The notes: generated from the letters alone by a model not told the origin. A stretch of 46,672 nt of DNA from Planctomycetia bacterium (GCA_016177915.1 JACOUI010000273.1:1-46672), one strand, 5' to 3'. Positions 8,468 to 16,442 are shown, numbered from the stretch's first letter. Numbers and translations: made by a program.

Positions 8468-9151
8468 ATGTCGCTGCGATTCTCGCTTTTGACCTTGCTG
8501 GGCATGGTGACGTTTTCGGGACTGGCCTTTGCGGCGCTGGTCGCAGCCGGAAGGGCCGCCCCCGATTCTCAAGGACCCTCCTGGTGGTCGAGCGCCACGG
8601 CCACGGTCACGATCTCGATGCTCACGGTTTGCCTGCTGGGGGCGTTCTTTTCGACCGGGCGGACGCGGGCGACGTGGGCCGGGGCGGCCGTGGCGGGACT
8701 CCTCTATTGGCTGCTGGTGTTCAGCTCCTGGTTCGGCGACAGCATTGGCGCGAAGCTGATCACGTCGAAGGGAATCGCGTGGGCGGACGAGAAGATCCGC
8801 TCGCTACAGCAACCGCCGCAGCCGCCGGCGGGCTCGGGGCTGACCGGTTTTACGTACTACACCGGGCCGGGGCTGAATCCCTACGTGGCGCCGCAGCCCT
8901 ACGTAGCGAATACGAATGGGCCTTTTTATGCGACGTACGGCTTCCAGGCGGTGCAGCCGCCGGCCCCTGCCGGACCGCCCGCCACGCCGTTTCAGGAAAT
9001 CGCGCAGTACGTGCTGATCTGGCCGTTGGCTCTTTTGGGCGGCGTCGTGGCCGGCGTGATGTACGTCGTGTCGCGTCGCAGAAATGCGGCGCTGCCCGAT
9101 CCGGCGCCAGCGCCACATGCGGTTGGCCGACGCCGTTTGGACCGCCGCTAG
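8468..9151 (+). CDS. Multi-pass membrane protein, tandem paralogue 2
   Basis: A 227-residue paralogue of its neighbours. It starts MSLRFSLLTLLGMVTFSG and shares MLTVCLLGAFFSTGRTRATW, YWLLVFSSWFGDSIGAKLITSKGIAWA and FQEIAQYVLIWPLALLGGVVAG. The central loop is Gly/Pro/Tyr-rich and has probably diverged freely. After the last helix the annotated frame stops at 9149-9151 with a basic tail. In another frame the Pro-rich tail continues to 9219 (ending VVPEAPKTP), which looks more like paralogue 1's tail, so a late frameshift is possible. Function unknown. Confidence 0.75.
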   Translation: MSLRFSLLTLLGMVTFSGLAFAALVAAGRAAPDSQGPSWWSSATATVTISMLTVCLLGAFFSTGRTRATWAGAAVAGLLYWLLVFSSWFGDSIGAKLITSKGIAWADEKIRSLQQPPQPPAGSGLTGFTYYTGPGLNPYVAPQPYVANTNGPFYATYGFQAVQPPAPAGPPATPFQEIAQYVLIWPLALLGGVVAGVMYVVSRRRNAALPDPAPAPHAVGRRRLDRR

Positions 9152-9252
9152 CAAAAACGGCTGCGCCAAGTCCCGATCCGCCGCCGATCGTCGTTCCTGA
9201 AGCTCCCAAGACGCCGTAGACGCGGGCGTGTCACGCTGTGCAGGAGACCGAC

Positions 9253-9939
9253 ATGTCGCTCAGGTTCTCTCTGCTGGGGCTGTTCGCGCTCGTCACCTTC
9301 GCCGCGCTGGCGTGGGGCGCCCTCGTCGGCAGCGCGAAGGACCCCGCGACCGCCGCCGCGCCCTGGTGGTGGGCCAGCGGCGTGGCCACCGGAACGGTGC
9401 TCCTGTGGATGGTCTGCCTTTTCGGCGCGCTGTTTGGCGCCGGGCGGCGCCGGGCCGCGTGCGGCGGAGCGCTTCTGGCGGGCGCTATCTACTGGCTCAT
9501 CGTCTTCTCGCCGTTTTTCCGCGACGGCGTGGGGAGCAAGCTCATCACGTCCCGCTTGATTCGCCTGGTCGAAATGAAAACTCTCGTCGAAGGCAATCCC
9601 ACGACGCCCAACAACCCAGTCGTAACGAGTTTCATTCCCACTCCCATGACGGATTCGACCGTGCCGTTGAACTACACGGGCGACCCCCTCATCACGGGGA
9701 ATCTTCTCACGGACGGCACCAGGAATCTTCTCACGGACGGCACCAGCTCAACGCTCCTCCTGGGGACTACGATTTACGTTTCGTCGCCCGCCCCACCGCC
9801 GGTGGAAGCGGCGCACCTGGCCACGCCGCTGCAAGAGGTCGCCCACTATCTCTTGATCTGGCCGCTGGCGCTGGCGGGCGGCGTTCTGGCGGGCTGCATG
9901 TATGCGCTGGCGCGGCGGCGGGGGACCGCAAAGACCTGA
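9253..9939 (+). CDS. Multi-pass membrane protein, tandem paralogue 3
   Basis: A 228-residue protein starting at the ATG at 9253 (MSLRFSLLGLFALVTFAAL), preceded by GGAGACCG. It shares with the two upstream genes the N-terminal helix, the MVCLFGALFGAGRRRAACGG-type second helix, YWLIVFSPFFRDGVGSKLITSRLI, and the last helix LQEVAHYLLIWPLALAGGVLAG. The extracellular or periplasmic loop is Thr/Asn-rich and contains an internal duplication (NLLTDGT twice). It is the third gene of a tandem array that probably arose by duplication. Function unknown. Confidence 0.75.
   Translation: MSLRFSLLGLFALVTFAALAWGALVGSAKDPATAAAPWWWASGVATGTVLLWMVCLFGALFGAGRRRAACGGALLAGAIYWLIVFSPFFRDGVGSKLITSRLIRLVEMKTLVEGNPTTPNNPVVTSFIPTPMTDSTVPLNYTGDPLITGNLLTDGTRNLLTDGTSSTLLLGTTIYVSSPAPPPVEAAHLATPLQEVAHYLLIWPLALAGGVLAGCMYALARRRGTAKT
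9698..9745 (+). repeat. 24-bp in-frame tandem duplication
   Basis: Two perfect adjacent 24-base copies (9698-9721 and 9722-9745) within paralogue 3 encode two NLLTDGT units. The identity suggests a recent slippage or duplication in the variable loop. Confidence 0.85.
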
Positions 9940-9964
9940 TCGGCGCAGGCGCGCCGGCCGGCCC

Positions 9965-10162
9965 TCACCGCTTCTGCGCGTAGCCCTCGGCCATCCGCCC
10001 GATCCAGAAGAGCAGCACGGAGAAGGCCAGGACCAGCAGCAACTGCCCGGGCTTGTTGAGCATCGTCTCGCCGCCCGGGCCGGCCGGCAGCAGGTTCATC
10101 AAGACCGCGATCGGCGGCAGCGTGAGCGCCGCGATTTGCAGCCACCGCCCGAGAGATTGCAT
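9965..10162 (-). CDS. Small two-helix membrane protein
   Basis: A 65-residue protein starting MQSLGRWLQIAALTLPPIAV. There are two hydrophobic helices: about residues 7-28 and 38-56 (LLLVLAFSVLLFWIG). It ends RMAEGYAQKR. Short proteins with this layout (Leu-Pro-Pro in the first helix, IGR-x-x-EGY at the end) are common conserved hypotheticals in planctomycetes. It is convergent with paralogue 3 and 92 bases upstream of the reverse-strand aldolase gene's end. Function unknown. Confidence 0.65.
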   Translation of the reverse strand: MQSLGRWLQIAALTLPPIAVLMNLLPAGPGGETMLNKPGQLLLVLAFSVLLFWIGRMAEGYAQKR

Positions 10163-10254
10163 GCCGCACCGTCAGGAATGTCGTTCACGATCGTGCCGCG
10201 ACCGATGCATTGTACCGCGGCGGCGAGCGTGGGGCAGTGGCGGCGTTGCGGGCC

Positions 10255-11271
10255 CTACGACTTCTCCCGCCCCAACTCCTCCAGCACGCTGCGCACGATC
10301 CGCTCGACCTGCTGCGGGTCGGCCGACGACGTCTTGGGCGGACAACCGGAATCCGGTTCGCCGGTGAAACCCTCTTCGGCCAGGAGACACTGAATGCCGT
10401 CGCTGATCCGCGCCAGGTCCAGCTCCTGGCTGGCCGCCAGCGGCTGACGGCCCTTGCCGGTCTTGAAGCCGCGGAGCCGCAGCGCCGTCCGAAAACCTTC
10501 CGGAAAGTCCGCGGAGTAGAGCATCGCGTCGAAGAGCTTCAAGAGGCGATATTGCAGGGCCATCGCTTCGTCGATTCGCCGGGTGACGGTGAGGTCGTAG
10601 AGCTTCCGCGTGATCTCGGGCACGATCCCGCTTGTCGCGTTCGTGCCGCCGTCGCATCCGACCAGGAGCATCGGCACCAGCGCGGCGTCCCAGCCCGTCA
10701 GGAACGTGAAGTCCGGCCGGCTCGGCCGCACGGCCGCGATCATCCGCATCATGTTCGGCAGGTCGCCGGACGAGTCCTTGATGGCCACGATCTTCGGGCA
10801 TTCCTCGGCCAGTCGCTGCACGGTCGGCACGTCGATCGGCGAAGCGAACATCGGGATGTTGTAAAGCGTCACGTCGATCGGCGTGTGGTCGGCGATTTCT
10901 TTGAAGTAGGCGTACACCGCCGGCGGGCTGAGCTTGTAATAAAAGGGCGCGACGATGGCCACCGCCCGCGCCCCCAGGCCGTGGTAATACTCGCAGGCGG
11001 CGATCGTCTCCTTGGTGTTGGCTTCGGCGGCCCCGGCCAGGATCGGCGCCCGGCCCCGCGCGTGATCGACCATGATGGCGATGATGCGGCGGCGTTCGTC
11101 GGGCGTGAAGCGCGTGAACTCGCCGGTGGAGCCGTTGGGATACAGACCGTGAACCCCGCGCTCGATCAGCCAGTCGGTGTACCGCCGCAGCTCCGGCTCG
11201 TTGATTTGGCCGTCGTCGTCCAGGGGGACGATGTTGGGCGTGAAGATGCCGGCGAGGCGGGAGTTCGTCAT
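10255..11271 (-). CDS. Dihydrodipicolinate synthase / N-acetylneuraminate lyase family aldolase
   Basis: A 338-residue protein starting [21 protein letters not shown]. It has the TIM-barrel DHDPS/NAL signatures: [22 protein letters not shown] (GSTGE phosphate/carboxylate loop), [20 protein letters not shown], the YNIPMF strand with the conserved Tyr, and [14 protein letters not shown] with the Schiff-base Lys. It is longer than typical DHDPS (about 290-300) because of a C-terminal extension from about residue 290 ([12 protein letters not shown]...). Lys-pathway DHDPS is possible. The GSTGEF (rather than GTTGE) loop and the extension suggest another 2-oxo-acid aldolase, so no symbol is given. 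Confidence 0.85.
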   Translation of the reverse strand: MTNSRLAGIFTPNIVPLDDDGQINEPELRRYTDWLIERGVHGLYPNGSTGEFTRFTPDERRRIIAIMVDHARGRAPILAGAAEANTKETIAACEYYHGLGARAVAIVAPFYYKLSPPAVYAYFKEIADHTPIDVTLYNIPMFASPIDVPTVQRLAEECPKIVAIKDSSGDLPNMMRMIAAVRPSRPDFTFLTGWDAALVPMLLVGCDGGTNATSGIVPEITRKLYDLTVTRRIDEAMALQYRLLKLFDAMLYSADFPEGFRTALRLRGFKTGKGRQPLAASQELDLARISDGIQCLLAEEGFTGEPDSGCPPKTSSADPQQVERIVRSVLEELGREKS

Positions 11272-11428
11272 GGTGGGATCGCAGCGGGGCGGGCGGGAAA
11301 ACGCACGGAGGCGGCGTTTTGGGTATCATAGCTTGCCGCGGCGGGGAGGGCAGGCAGGGTACGGCTCGGAGTCGTTGTGGCTCAGTTTCCTGTGGCCTGT
11401 GGCAGCAGACGCAGAATAATATTTCGCC

Positions 11429-11707
11429 ATGGAATCCGTTGTGCGAAGCGTGAGCGATCTCGGGGCCGATCAACGGCAGTGCCTGGAATCGGCGCTGGGC
11501 GTGCCATTGGCCGAGGACCAGCGCGTGCTGATCATGGTGCTCAACCCAGGTGAGCCGGACGAGTCGATCCGCGCAAGAGCGTTATCGCGCCTGGAGCAGC
11601 TCTGCGAAAAGGGAACACGAAACGGCCTTTCGTTTTTCAGCGAGGGCGGCGAGGCGGAAATCGGCGAGCTGCGCGCGGCGGAGCTGAAATCGGCCTGGTC
11701 GCGGTAG
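11429..11707 (+). CDS. Small conserved hypothetical protein
   Basis: A 92-residue protein from the ATG at 11429 (MESVVRSVSDLGADQRQCLE). It is soluble and helical with a central beta strand (QRVLIMVLNPG) and an acidic C-terminal half ending ELRAAELKSAWSR. The first part (LESALGVPLAEDQRVLIMVL) recalls small planctomycete proteins of unknown role often encoded next to PIN-type or RelE-type genes. No such partner is seen here. It is divergent from the aldolase gene, 157 bases away. Confidence 0.55.
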   Translation: MESVVRSVSDLGADQRQCLESALGVPLAEDQRVLIMVLNPGEPDESIRARALSRLEQLCEKGTRNGLSFFSEGGEAEIGELRAAELKSAWSR

Positions 11708-11772
11708 CGTCATCCACGCCGAGACTTGATTTCAACGTCGGACCTGACACACTGACAGTTGGAGTCCCGGCT

Positions 11773-11851
11773 GTTGGAGTACCGGCTTTAGCCGGCTGTT
11801 CCTTCCGCCTAAAGGCGGGACTGCAACCGTTGGAGTACCGGCTTTAGCCGG
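11773..11851. repeat. Palindromic intergenic repeat cluster
   Basis: Two identical 23-base copies (11773-11795 and 11829-11851), each containing the palindrome CCGGCTTTAGCCGG, flank a second palindrome CCGCCTAAAGGCGG at 11805-11818. The spacing and symmetry resemble REP/BIME-type elements. No transposase is adjacent. It lies just upstream of the small gene at 11869, whose ribosome site it may affect. Confidence 0.75.
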
Positions 11852-11868
11852 TCTTCAGGAACTTCGCC

Positions 11869-12135
11869 ATGCCCATTCCCATCGACGCGCCCGAAGTGCT
11901 CAACCGCGAGTTTTTGGAGGTCCGCGCCAAGCTCTTGGAGCTGGCCGCCTCGCTCGACCGGCTCGACCGGGCCGACGGCTCCGTCGAAAACGACCCGCGC
12001 ATGGCGAAGATCAAGCAGGCGCTGGCGATCCTCGCGGCGAAGAAGCCCGAGCGGGCGGAGCAGATTCAGCTTTTGTTTTCGATTCCCTACGAGGAGGGGT
12101 GGCACAAGGAATACCTGGCCGATCGGGCAAAGTGA
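11869..12135 (+). CDS. Small conserved hypothetical protein, parent of the decayed copy near 19.9 kb
   Basis: An 88-residue helical protein starting MPIPIDAPEVLNREFLEVRA. It has a heptad-like first half (EVRAKLLELAASLDRLDRAD) and a conserved end AEQIQLLFSIPYEEGWHKEYL. It resembles a common planctomycete small protein of unknown role. Its C-terminal part has a decayed copy at 19889-19981, upstream of the second HEPN pair, showing that this gene and the following HEPN pair were duplicated together. It lies 82 bases upstream of the first HEPN gene. Confidence 0.7.
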   Translation: MPIPIDAPEVLNREFLEVRAKLLELAASLDRLDRADGSVENDPRMAKIKQALAILAAKKPERAEQIQLLFSIPYEEGWHKEYLADRAK

Positions 12136-12217
12136 TTCATGGAACAAGCGGCCTTGTTTTCAACCGGAGCGAGGATGAGAGTTAAGATTCGCCAGCTCGA
12201 CGGCGGGAGGCAGTGCT

Positions 12218-12637
12218 TTGAACAGGGGACAATTGCGGCAGCTTGCCGAGGACCGGATTCTTGACGCGGAACGTCTTCTGACGGGCGGCAGGTCGTCCGG
12301 CGCGTACTACTTGGCCGGCTACGCTGTCGAGTGTGGATTGAAGGCTTGCATCTTGGCCCATGTTGAGGCAACCGGAGCCATTTTTCAGGACAAGAAATAC
12401 TCGGAGAGATGCTGGACACATGATCTCGAAGAGCTACTACGTCTAGCGAACTTAAAACCGACCCTTGACGCGGACGCAGCAGGCAACTCCGCCTTATCCG
12501 GGAATTGGGCCGTGGCGAAGGACTGGCGAGAGACGAGTCGGTACGAGCAGAAGACACAGCCGGAAGCGCAGGCCATGTACGATGCGGTGGCCGCCGACCC
12601 AAACGGGGTGCTCGCATGGATACGGACACGCTGGTAG
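12218..12637 (+). CDS. HEPN-domain protein, module A
   Basis: A 139-residue protein using a TTG start at 12218 (MNRGQLRQLAEDRILDAERLL), with GGGAGG six bases upstream supporting that start. The signature GAYYLAGYAVECGLKACIL is typical of HEPN proteins. Next comes RCWTHDLEELLRLA, containing an invariant His. The arginine is only three residues before the His, so the usual ribonuclease motif R-x4-6-H is not met exactly. The C-terminal block NWAVAKDWRETSRYE and the end GVLAWIRTRW are shared with modules B and C. The last 22 bases overlap the start of the partner gene. HEPN proteins are often toxins or defence RNases, which is inference here. Confidence 0.82.
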   Translation: MNRGQLRQLAEDRILDAERLLTGGRSSGAYYLAGYAVECGLKACILAHVEATGAIFQDKKYSERCWTHDLEELLRLANLKPTLDADAAGNSALSGNWAVAKDWRETSRYEQKTQPEAQAMYDAVAADPNGVLAWIRTRW

Positions 12638-13020
12638 ACAATCTGATTGCTGACGGGCAGAAGCTAATCGCGGAACTGCCGCGCCGCGGTTTCGCAGTGA
12701 CGGCTGCCTTCTGGCTTCAGGCCAGCGAGGATGGCAACTGGTACTTCTACATCGTGTCACCAGCGGTCGATTCCGACGGACTTGCGAAGGCCTATCGGCG
12801 TTTGCACCCATTGGTTCGGGCAATGCCACAGCCATTCTGGATCGACCCGCTGGAGATTAGACTTGTCGGCCCAAGCAGCGGTATTGCGCAGGACGTGCTC
12901 GCCATTCACAGCGCCACTCGTGTGACGTGGGGCTCCGCCATCCGATGGTCCGGCAAGAAATCGGGAAACGTAGGCGTTGAAAGTGTCTACCTCTATCCGC
13001 TGCCATCAAGCACGCCCTAG
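12616..13020 (+). CDS. HEPN-partner protein of unknown family, module A
   Basis: A 134-residue protein from the ATG at 12616 (MDTDTLVDNLIADGQKLI), which lies inside the HEPN gene's last codons. Shared features of the three partners are a helical N-terminus, AAFWLQASEDGNWYFYIVS (pattern A-F-W-x3-S/T-x-D/E-G-x-W), AYRRLHPLV, FWIDPLEIRLVG, and a Tyr near the end (VYLYPLP). No nucleotidyltransferase (GSxARG) or antitoxin DNA-binding motif is visible, so this is not the classical MNT partner. The strict overlap with the HEPN gene in every copy suggests a two-component system. Confidence 0.75.
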   Translation: MDTDTLVDNLIADGQKLIAELPRRGFAVTAAFWLQASEDGNWYFYIVSPAVDSDGLAKAYRRLHPLVRAMPQPFWIDPLEIRLVGPSSGIAQDVLAIHSATRVTWGSAIRWSGKKSGNVGVESVYLYPLPSSTP

Positions 13021-13055
13021 GTGAACCGACCCGTACTGCGATGCCGTCTCAGGGA

Positions 13056-13083
13056 AACCGCCATGTACTACCTCGACCCGCAC
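13056..13083 (+). repeat. 28-bp direct repeat, left copy (fragment of a TatD-family 5' end)
   Basis: The 28 bases include a start codon and encode MYYLDPH, the first residues of the truncated TatD-family gene at 13881. They recur exactly at 13874-13901. The coding match stops immediately after the repeat, so only a stub remains here. Confidence 0.85.
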
Positions 13084-13286
13084 CAATTTGCTTGCTGGAA
13101 CGGGAGCTAAATGGCTTGCGGGAGAAGGAGGTTACGTCAAATCGGGTCGAAACTGGAACGGGGCGTATTGGCTCTTTTTTCCACCGTTTCCACGGTATTC
13201 GGCACTTACTCGGCACTTTCCCGGCACCGCCTTCCGTAGCGAAAGACGCTGGTTTTCACGAGTTCGAGCCTCTCTGCGAGGGCATC

Positions 13287-13829
13287 ATGCACGAAGACCG
13301 GAAGCTGAAAGAAGCGTGGTTCTACTTGAGCGAGATGCACACCCGCGAGCGTGACCCGTCCGCGTTCATCCATCTGCTGAGCGGCTTCCTGTCGGCTGCA
13401 CGGTCGGTCGCGCAGTACGCGCACAAGGAGGCGACGGGTAAGGCCGGCGGTCAGGCGTGGTACGGTGCCGAGGTCAACAATCGTCCGCTGATCGGGTACT
13501 TCAAGACGGAGCGCGATGTTAACATCCACACGAAGCCGGTCGATCCGAAGGCGGTCTGGAAGGTCGTCGGTTCCATCCCCATGTTCATCAGCGGCGGTGC
13601 GGACTACGGTGTCAAGTTCCTCGACGAGGAGGGGCAGCCGGTCGAGATCGAGATCAAAGCGGCCCCGCCCCTGCCTCCGCCGCCCCCGGCGCAGCAGGAC
13701 CCGGTGATGGTCCGCTATGCGTTCGCCGACCGCCCGAAGGACAACATCCTGACCCTGTGCGAGAACTACCTGAAGGAGCTTGAAGCCCTAGTAAAGGAAG
13801 GCCACGCCAAAGGCTTCATCACGACGTAG
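13287..13829 (+). CDS. Unrecognised protein, mostly helical with Pro-rich linker
   Basis: A 180-residue protein. The frame is open from 13041, but the earlier part runs through the repeat stub and has no protein-like character, so the ATG at 13287 (MHEDRKLKEAWFYLSEM) was chosen. The N-terminal half FIHLLSGFLSAARSVAQYAHKEA is a helical segment like that in small HEPN-like or AbiV-type proteins of unknown role. The middle is beta-rich (VVGSIPMFISGGADYGVKFLDEEGQPVEIEI). A PPLPPPPPAQQ linker leads to a C-terminal helix ENYLKELEALVKEGH. It is enclosed by the two 28-bp repeats as a cassette. Confidence 0.6.
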   Translation: MHEDRKLKEAWFYLSEMHTRERDPSAFIHLLSGFLSAARSVAQYAHKEATGKAGGQAWYGAEVNNRPLIGYFKTERDVNIHTKPVDPKAVWKVVGSIPMFISGGADYGVKFLDEEGQPVEIEIKAAPPLPPPPPAQQDPVMVRYAFADRPKDNILTLCENYLKELEALVKEGHAKGFITT

Positions 13830-13873
13830 CCTTTGGCCAGAGCCTCTGGGCGTCAGGCCGCGAGTCCAAGTTG

Positions 13874-13901
13874 AACCGCCATGTACTACCTCGACCCGCA
13901 C
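13874..13901 (+). repeat. 28-bp direct repeat, right copy
   Basis: Identical to 13056-13083. Together the copies bracket 790 bases carrying one gene. This is compatible with cassette insertion at the 5' end of a TatD-family gene, or with duplication of that end. Confidence 0.85.
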
Positions 13902-14039
13902 ATCCACATGATCTCCCGCGTCACGGACGACTACGAAACCCTCGCCCGCATGCGCTGCCTCGCCGTCAGCGAGCCGGCCTTCAGGGCGGCCTTCGGCGGC
14001 GGCCGCGTCGACGGCTTTCGCGACTCAGACCGGGAGTGA
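13881..14039 (+). pseudogene. Truncated 5' copy of the TatD-family hydrolase gene
   Basis: A 52-codon frame ([20 protein letters not shown]...) matches the first 47 or so residues of the intact gene at 21873-22709 with roughly 85% base identity. The match ends abruptly at the codons for GFRD, followed by SDRE and a stop. It keeps the metal-binding D-P-H-I-H but none of the rest of the barrel, so it cannot be functional. It is one of several broken 5' ends near the sen operon. Confidence 0.85.
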
Positions 14040-14042
14040 GCC

Positions 14043-14084
14043 GTGGACTACCTCGAGCCGCACCGTTCCTGCCTGGCGGGCTGA
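14043..14084 (+). pseudogene. Degenerate second stub of the TatD-family 5' end
   Basis: Four bases after the previous fragment, GTG-GAC-TAC-CTC-GAG-CCG-CAC (MDYLEPH) repeats the beginning of the same gene with a few changes, then diverges and stops at 14082-14084. The ABC transporter start follows within 20 bases, so the operon begins exactly at this breakpoint. Confidence 0.6.
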
Positions 14085-14102
14085 ATCGTGGGGGCCTTTT
14101 GC

Positions 14103-14870
14103 ATGACTGACGCCCCGGCCGTCGAACTGCGCAACGTGAGCAAGGTCTTCGGCGATGTCAAAGCCGTGGACGACGTGACCTTGCAAATCCCCAAGGGGCG
14201 CGTGGTGGCGCTGCTCGGTCCCAGTGGTTGCGGCAAGTCGACGCTGCTGCGACTGATGATCGGCGTGATTCAGCCGGATGCGGGCGGCGTCTGTTTCGAA
14301 GGCACGAGGCTCACGACTGCCAACGCGCTCGCGCTGAGGCGGCGCATGGGCTACGTGATCCAGGACGGCGGACTGTTCCCTCACCTGACCGCACGCGGCA
14401 ACGCGACGCTCGTGGCGCGCTACCTGGGCTGGACCCACGAGCGCGTCGAAGCGCGACTCGCCGAGCTGACGGAGCTCACCCAGTTCCCGCGCGAAGGCCT
14501 GGATCGCTACCCTGTTCAGCTTTCCGGCGGCCAGCAGCAGCGCGTGGCGCTGATGCGTGCGCTGATGCTCGATCCCGACGTGCTCCTGATGGATGAGCCG
14601 CTCGGGGCTCTGGACCCGATCATCCGGCGCGACCTGCAAACCGAACTACGACGAATCTTCGAAGCCTTGCGCAAGACGGTGGTCCTGGTAACCCACGAAA
14701 TCGGGGAAGCCGGGTTCTTCTCAGACGTGATCGTCCTCTTGCGCCAGGGGCGCATCGTGCAGCGCGGAAAGCTCGACGAGCTGGTCCGCTCTCCGGCAGA
14801 CCCGTTTGTCGCCCGATTCATCAACGCGCAGCGTAGTCCGCTGGAAGCGTTGGGAGGCAGCGTGCCGTGA
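14103..14870 (+). CDS. ABC transporter ATP-binding subunit, osmoprotectant/EgtV-like
   Basis: A 255-residue ATPase starting MTDAPAVELRNVSKVFGD. An upstream in-frame GTG at 14088 is possible, but the ATG gives the family N-terminus. It has Walker A GPSGCGKST (about residues 39-47), Q-loop VIQDGGLFPHLT, signature LSGGQQQRV, Walker B VLLMDEPLGALD, and the H-loop VTHEIGEAGF. The sequence type (RRRMGYVIQDGGLFPHLT) is that of glycine-betaine/choline importers (OpuCA/ProV), but there is no C-terminal CBS domain. It overlaps the next gene by four bases and starts a five-gene operon with senA, senB and egtD. Import of a betaine-like compound such as ergothioneine, selenoneine or hercynine is inferred from this context. 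Confidence 0.88.
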   Translation: MTDAPAVELRNVSKVFGDVKAVDDVTLQIPKGRVVALLGPSGCGKSTLLRLMIGVIQPDAGGVCFEGTRLTTANALALRRRMGYVIQDGGLFPHLTARGNATLVARYLGWTHERVEARLAELTELTQFPREGLDRYPVQLSGGQQQRVALMRALMLDPDVLLMDEPLGALDPIIRRDLQTELRRIFEALRKTVVLVTHEIGEAGFFSDVIVLLRQGRIVQRGKLDELVRSPADPFVARFINAQRSPLEALGGSVP

Positions 14871-16438
14871 AGACCCGCCGGACGGTGTTCTGCCTCTGTC
14901 TCGGGATCGCCGGCTGCGCGCCTGCTTCGATGGTGCAGGCGGAGCAACCGGACGTGCGATTCCGTTCCGAGCAGAGCGCTACCGATCGCGCCGAGCAACC
15001 GGAGGTGCGAATCGGCTCCAAGAGTTTCACTGAATCCGTCATTCTCGGCGAGCTTTGTGCGCACCTGGTCGAGAGCGCCGGGGCACAAGCCGTACACCGG
15101 CGCGGACTCGGCGGGACCGGGGTGCTGTGGCTGGCGCTGCGCGGGGGCGAGATCGACGTGTACGCCGACTACACCGGGACCATCAGCGAGGAGATCCTGG
15201 CTAGCACCGGCGTCCGCGGCGACGAGGCGATCCGCCGGGAACTGGCCCGGTACGGCATCCGCATGAGCCGTCCTCTGGGCTTCAACAACACGTACGCCGT
15301 CGGAATGAAAAAGGACGTGGCCGCGCGGCTGGGGATCACGAAGGTGTCCGATCTCGCCCGCCATCCCGAGCTAAGGCTGGGGTTCACCAACGAGTTCATG
15401 AATCGCGGCGACGGCTGGCCCAGCCTGCGCGACCGCTATCGGCTGCCGCAGCAAAACGTCACCGGCCTCGAACACGCGCTGGCGTACCAGGCATTGCAGA
15501 ACGGCACGCTCGACGCGGTCGACCTGTATTCGACCGACGCCGAAATCCGGCTCTACGATCTGGCGGTGCTCGACGACGACCTGGAGCATTTTCCTGCCTA
15601 CCACGCCGTCCTCCTGTACCGGGCGGACCTGCCCGAGCGGGCGCCGGAGGCGATGCGGGCGCTGTTGGAGCTGGAAGGACTGCTGTCGGAAGACGCCATG
15701 GTCGCCATGAATGCCAAAGCGATGCTGGACAAGATGCCGGAGAGCCGGGTAGCCGCCGACTTTCTGGCCGCAAAGCTGGCGCTGGCTACCCGATCGCGTG
15801 ACGAGGGCGCGTGGCGGCGCCTGGCCCACAACACCGGCAATCACCTGCTGCTGGTGGCGGTCTCGTTGGTGGCGGCGATCGCGATCGCCGTACCGCTGGG
15901 CATCCTGGCGGCGCGGCGGCCGCTTGCGGCGCAGGTCTTCCTGGGCTTCGCCGGCATGATCCAGACGGTCCCGTCGTTGGCCCTGCTCTTTTTCGTCGTG
16001 GGTCTTATGGGCGGGCGGATTGGCGCAGCGCCGGCCATCGTAGCGGTCTTTCTCTACAGCCTGCTGCCGATCGTGCGCAACACCTATACCGGACTGCATG
16101 ACATCTCCCTGCCGATGCGCGAATCGGCCGAGGCGCTGGGCCTGCCTTCGGGAGCGCGTCTGCGCCTGGTGGAGTTGCCGATGGCTGCGCGAACGATCCT
16201 GGCGGGCATCAAGACGGCGGCCGTGATCAACGTGGGCAACGCCACGCTGGGCGGCCTGATCGGCGCCGGCGGCTTCGGCCAGCCGATCTTCGAAGGGCTG
16301 CGCCGCTACGACCTCGAGGGGATTCTGGTGCACGGGGCCATTCCCGCGGCGCTTTTGGCCCTGGCCGTGCAGGGGCTGTTTGAGCTGGCTGAGCGGCTGG
16401 TGGTGCCCAAGGGCCTGCGGTTGAAGCCGGAGGGGTAG
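14867..16438 (+). CDS. Fused substrate-binding protein and permease, osmoprotectant/EgtU-like, domains in reversed order
   Basis: A 523-residue protein from a GTG at 14867. Residues 1-17 form a lipoprotein-type signal (LGIAGC, Cys17). The binding domain follows at about 47-310, beginning with the OpuC-family motif RIGSKSFTES and including YADYTGTISEE. The permease lies at about 320-515 with several helices and the EAA loop ESAEALGLPSGARLRLVELP. Single-chain importers of this family, including EgtU, usually place the permease first. Here the binding domain is N-terminal. A short local duplication (AEQPDVR / AEQPEVR) lies just before the binding domain. ATGA-type overlap with the ATPase gene and a 4-base gap to senA tie it to selenoneine/ergothioneine metabolism. 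The substrate is inference. Confidence 0.86.
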   Translation: MKTRRTVFCLCLGIAGCAPASMVQAEQPDVRFRSEQSATDRAEQPEVRIGSKSFTESVILGELCAHLVESAGAQAVHRRGLGGTGVLWLALRGGEIDVYADYTGTISEEILASTGVRGDEAIRRELARYGIRMSRPLGFNNTYAVGMKKDVAARLGITKVSDLARHPELRLGFTNEFMNRGDGWPSLRDRYRLPQQNVTGLEHALAYQALQNGTLDAVDLYSTDAEIRLYDLAVLDDDLEHFPAYHAVLLYRADLPERAPEAMRALLELEGLLSEDAMVAMNAKAMLDKMPESRVAADFLAAKLALATRSRDEGAWRRLAHNTGNHLLLVAVSLVAAIAIAVPLGILAARRPLAAQVFLGFAGMIQTVPSLALLFFVVGLMGGRIGAAPAIVAVFLYSLLPIVRNTYTGLHDISLPMRESAEALGLPSGARLRLVELPMAARTILAGIKTAAVINVGNATLGGLIGAGGFGQPIFEGLRRYDLEGILVHGAIPAALLALAVQGLFELAERLVVPKGLRLKPEG

Positions 16439-16442
16439 CACG

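Noticed and set aside
13041-13286. N-terminal extension of the gene at 13287
   Set aside because: The extension reads through the 28-bp TatD stub in another frame and has no protein-like pattern. The ATG at 13287 is preferred, although evidence for the start is limited.
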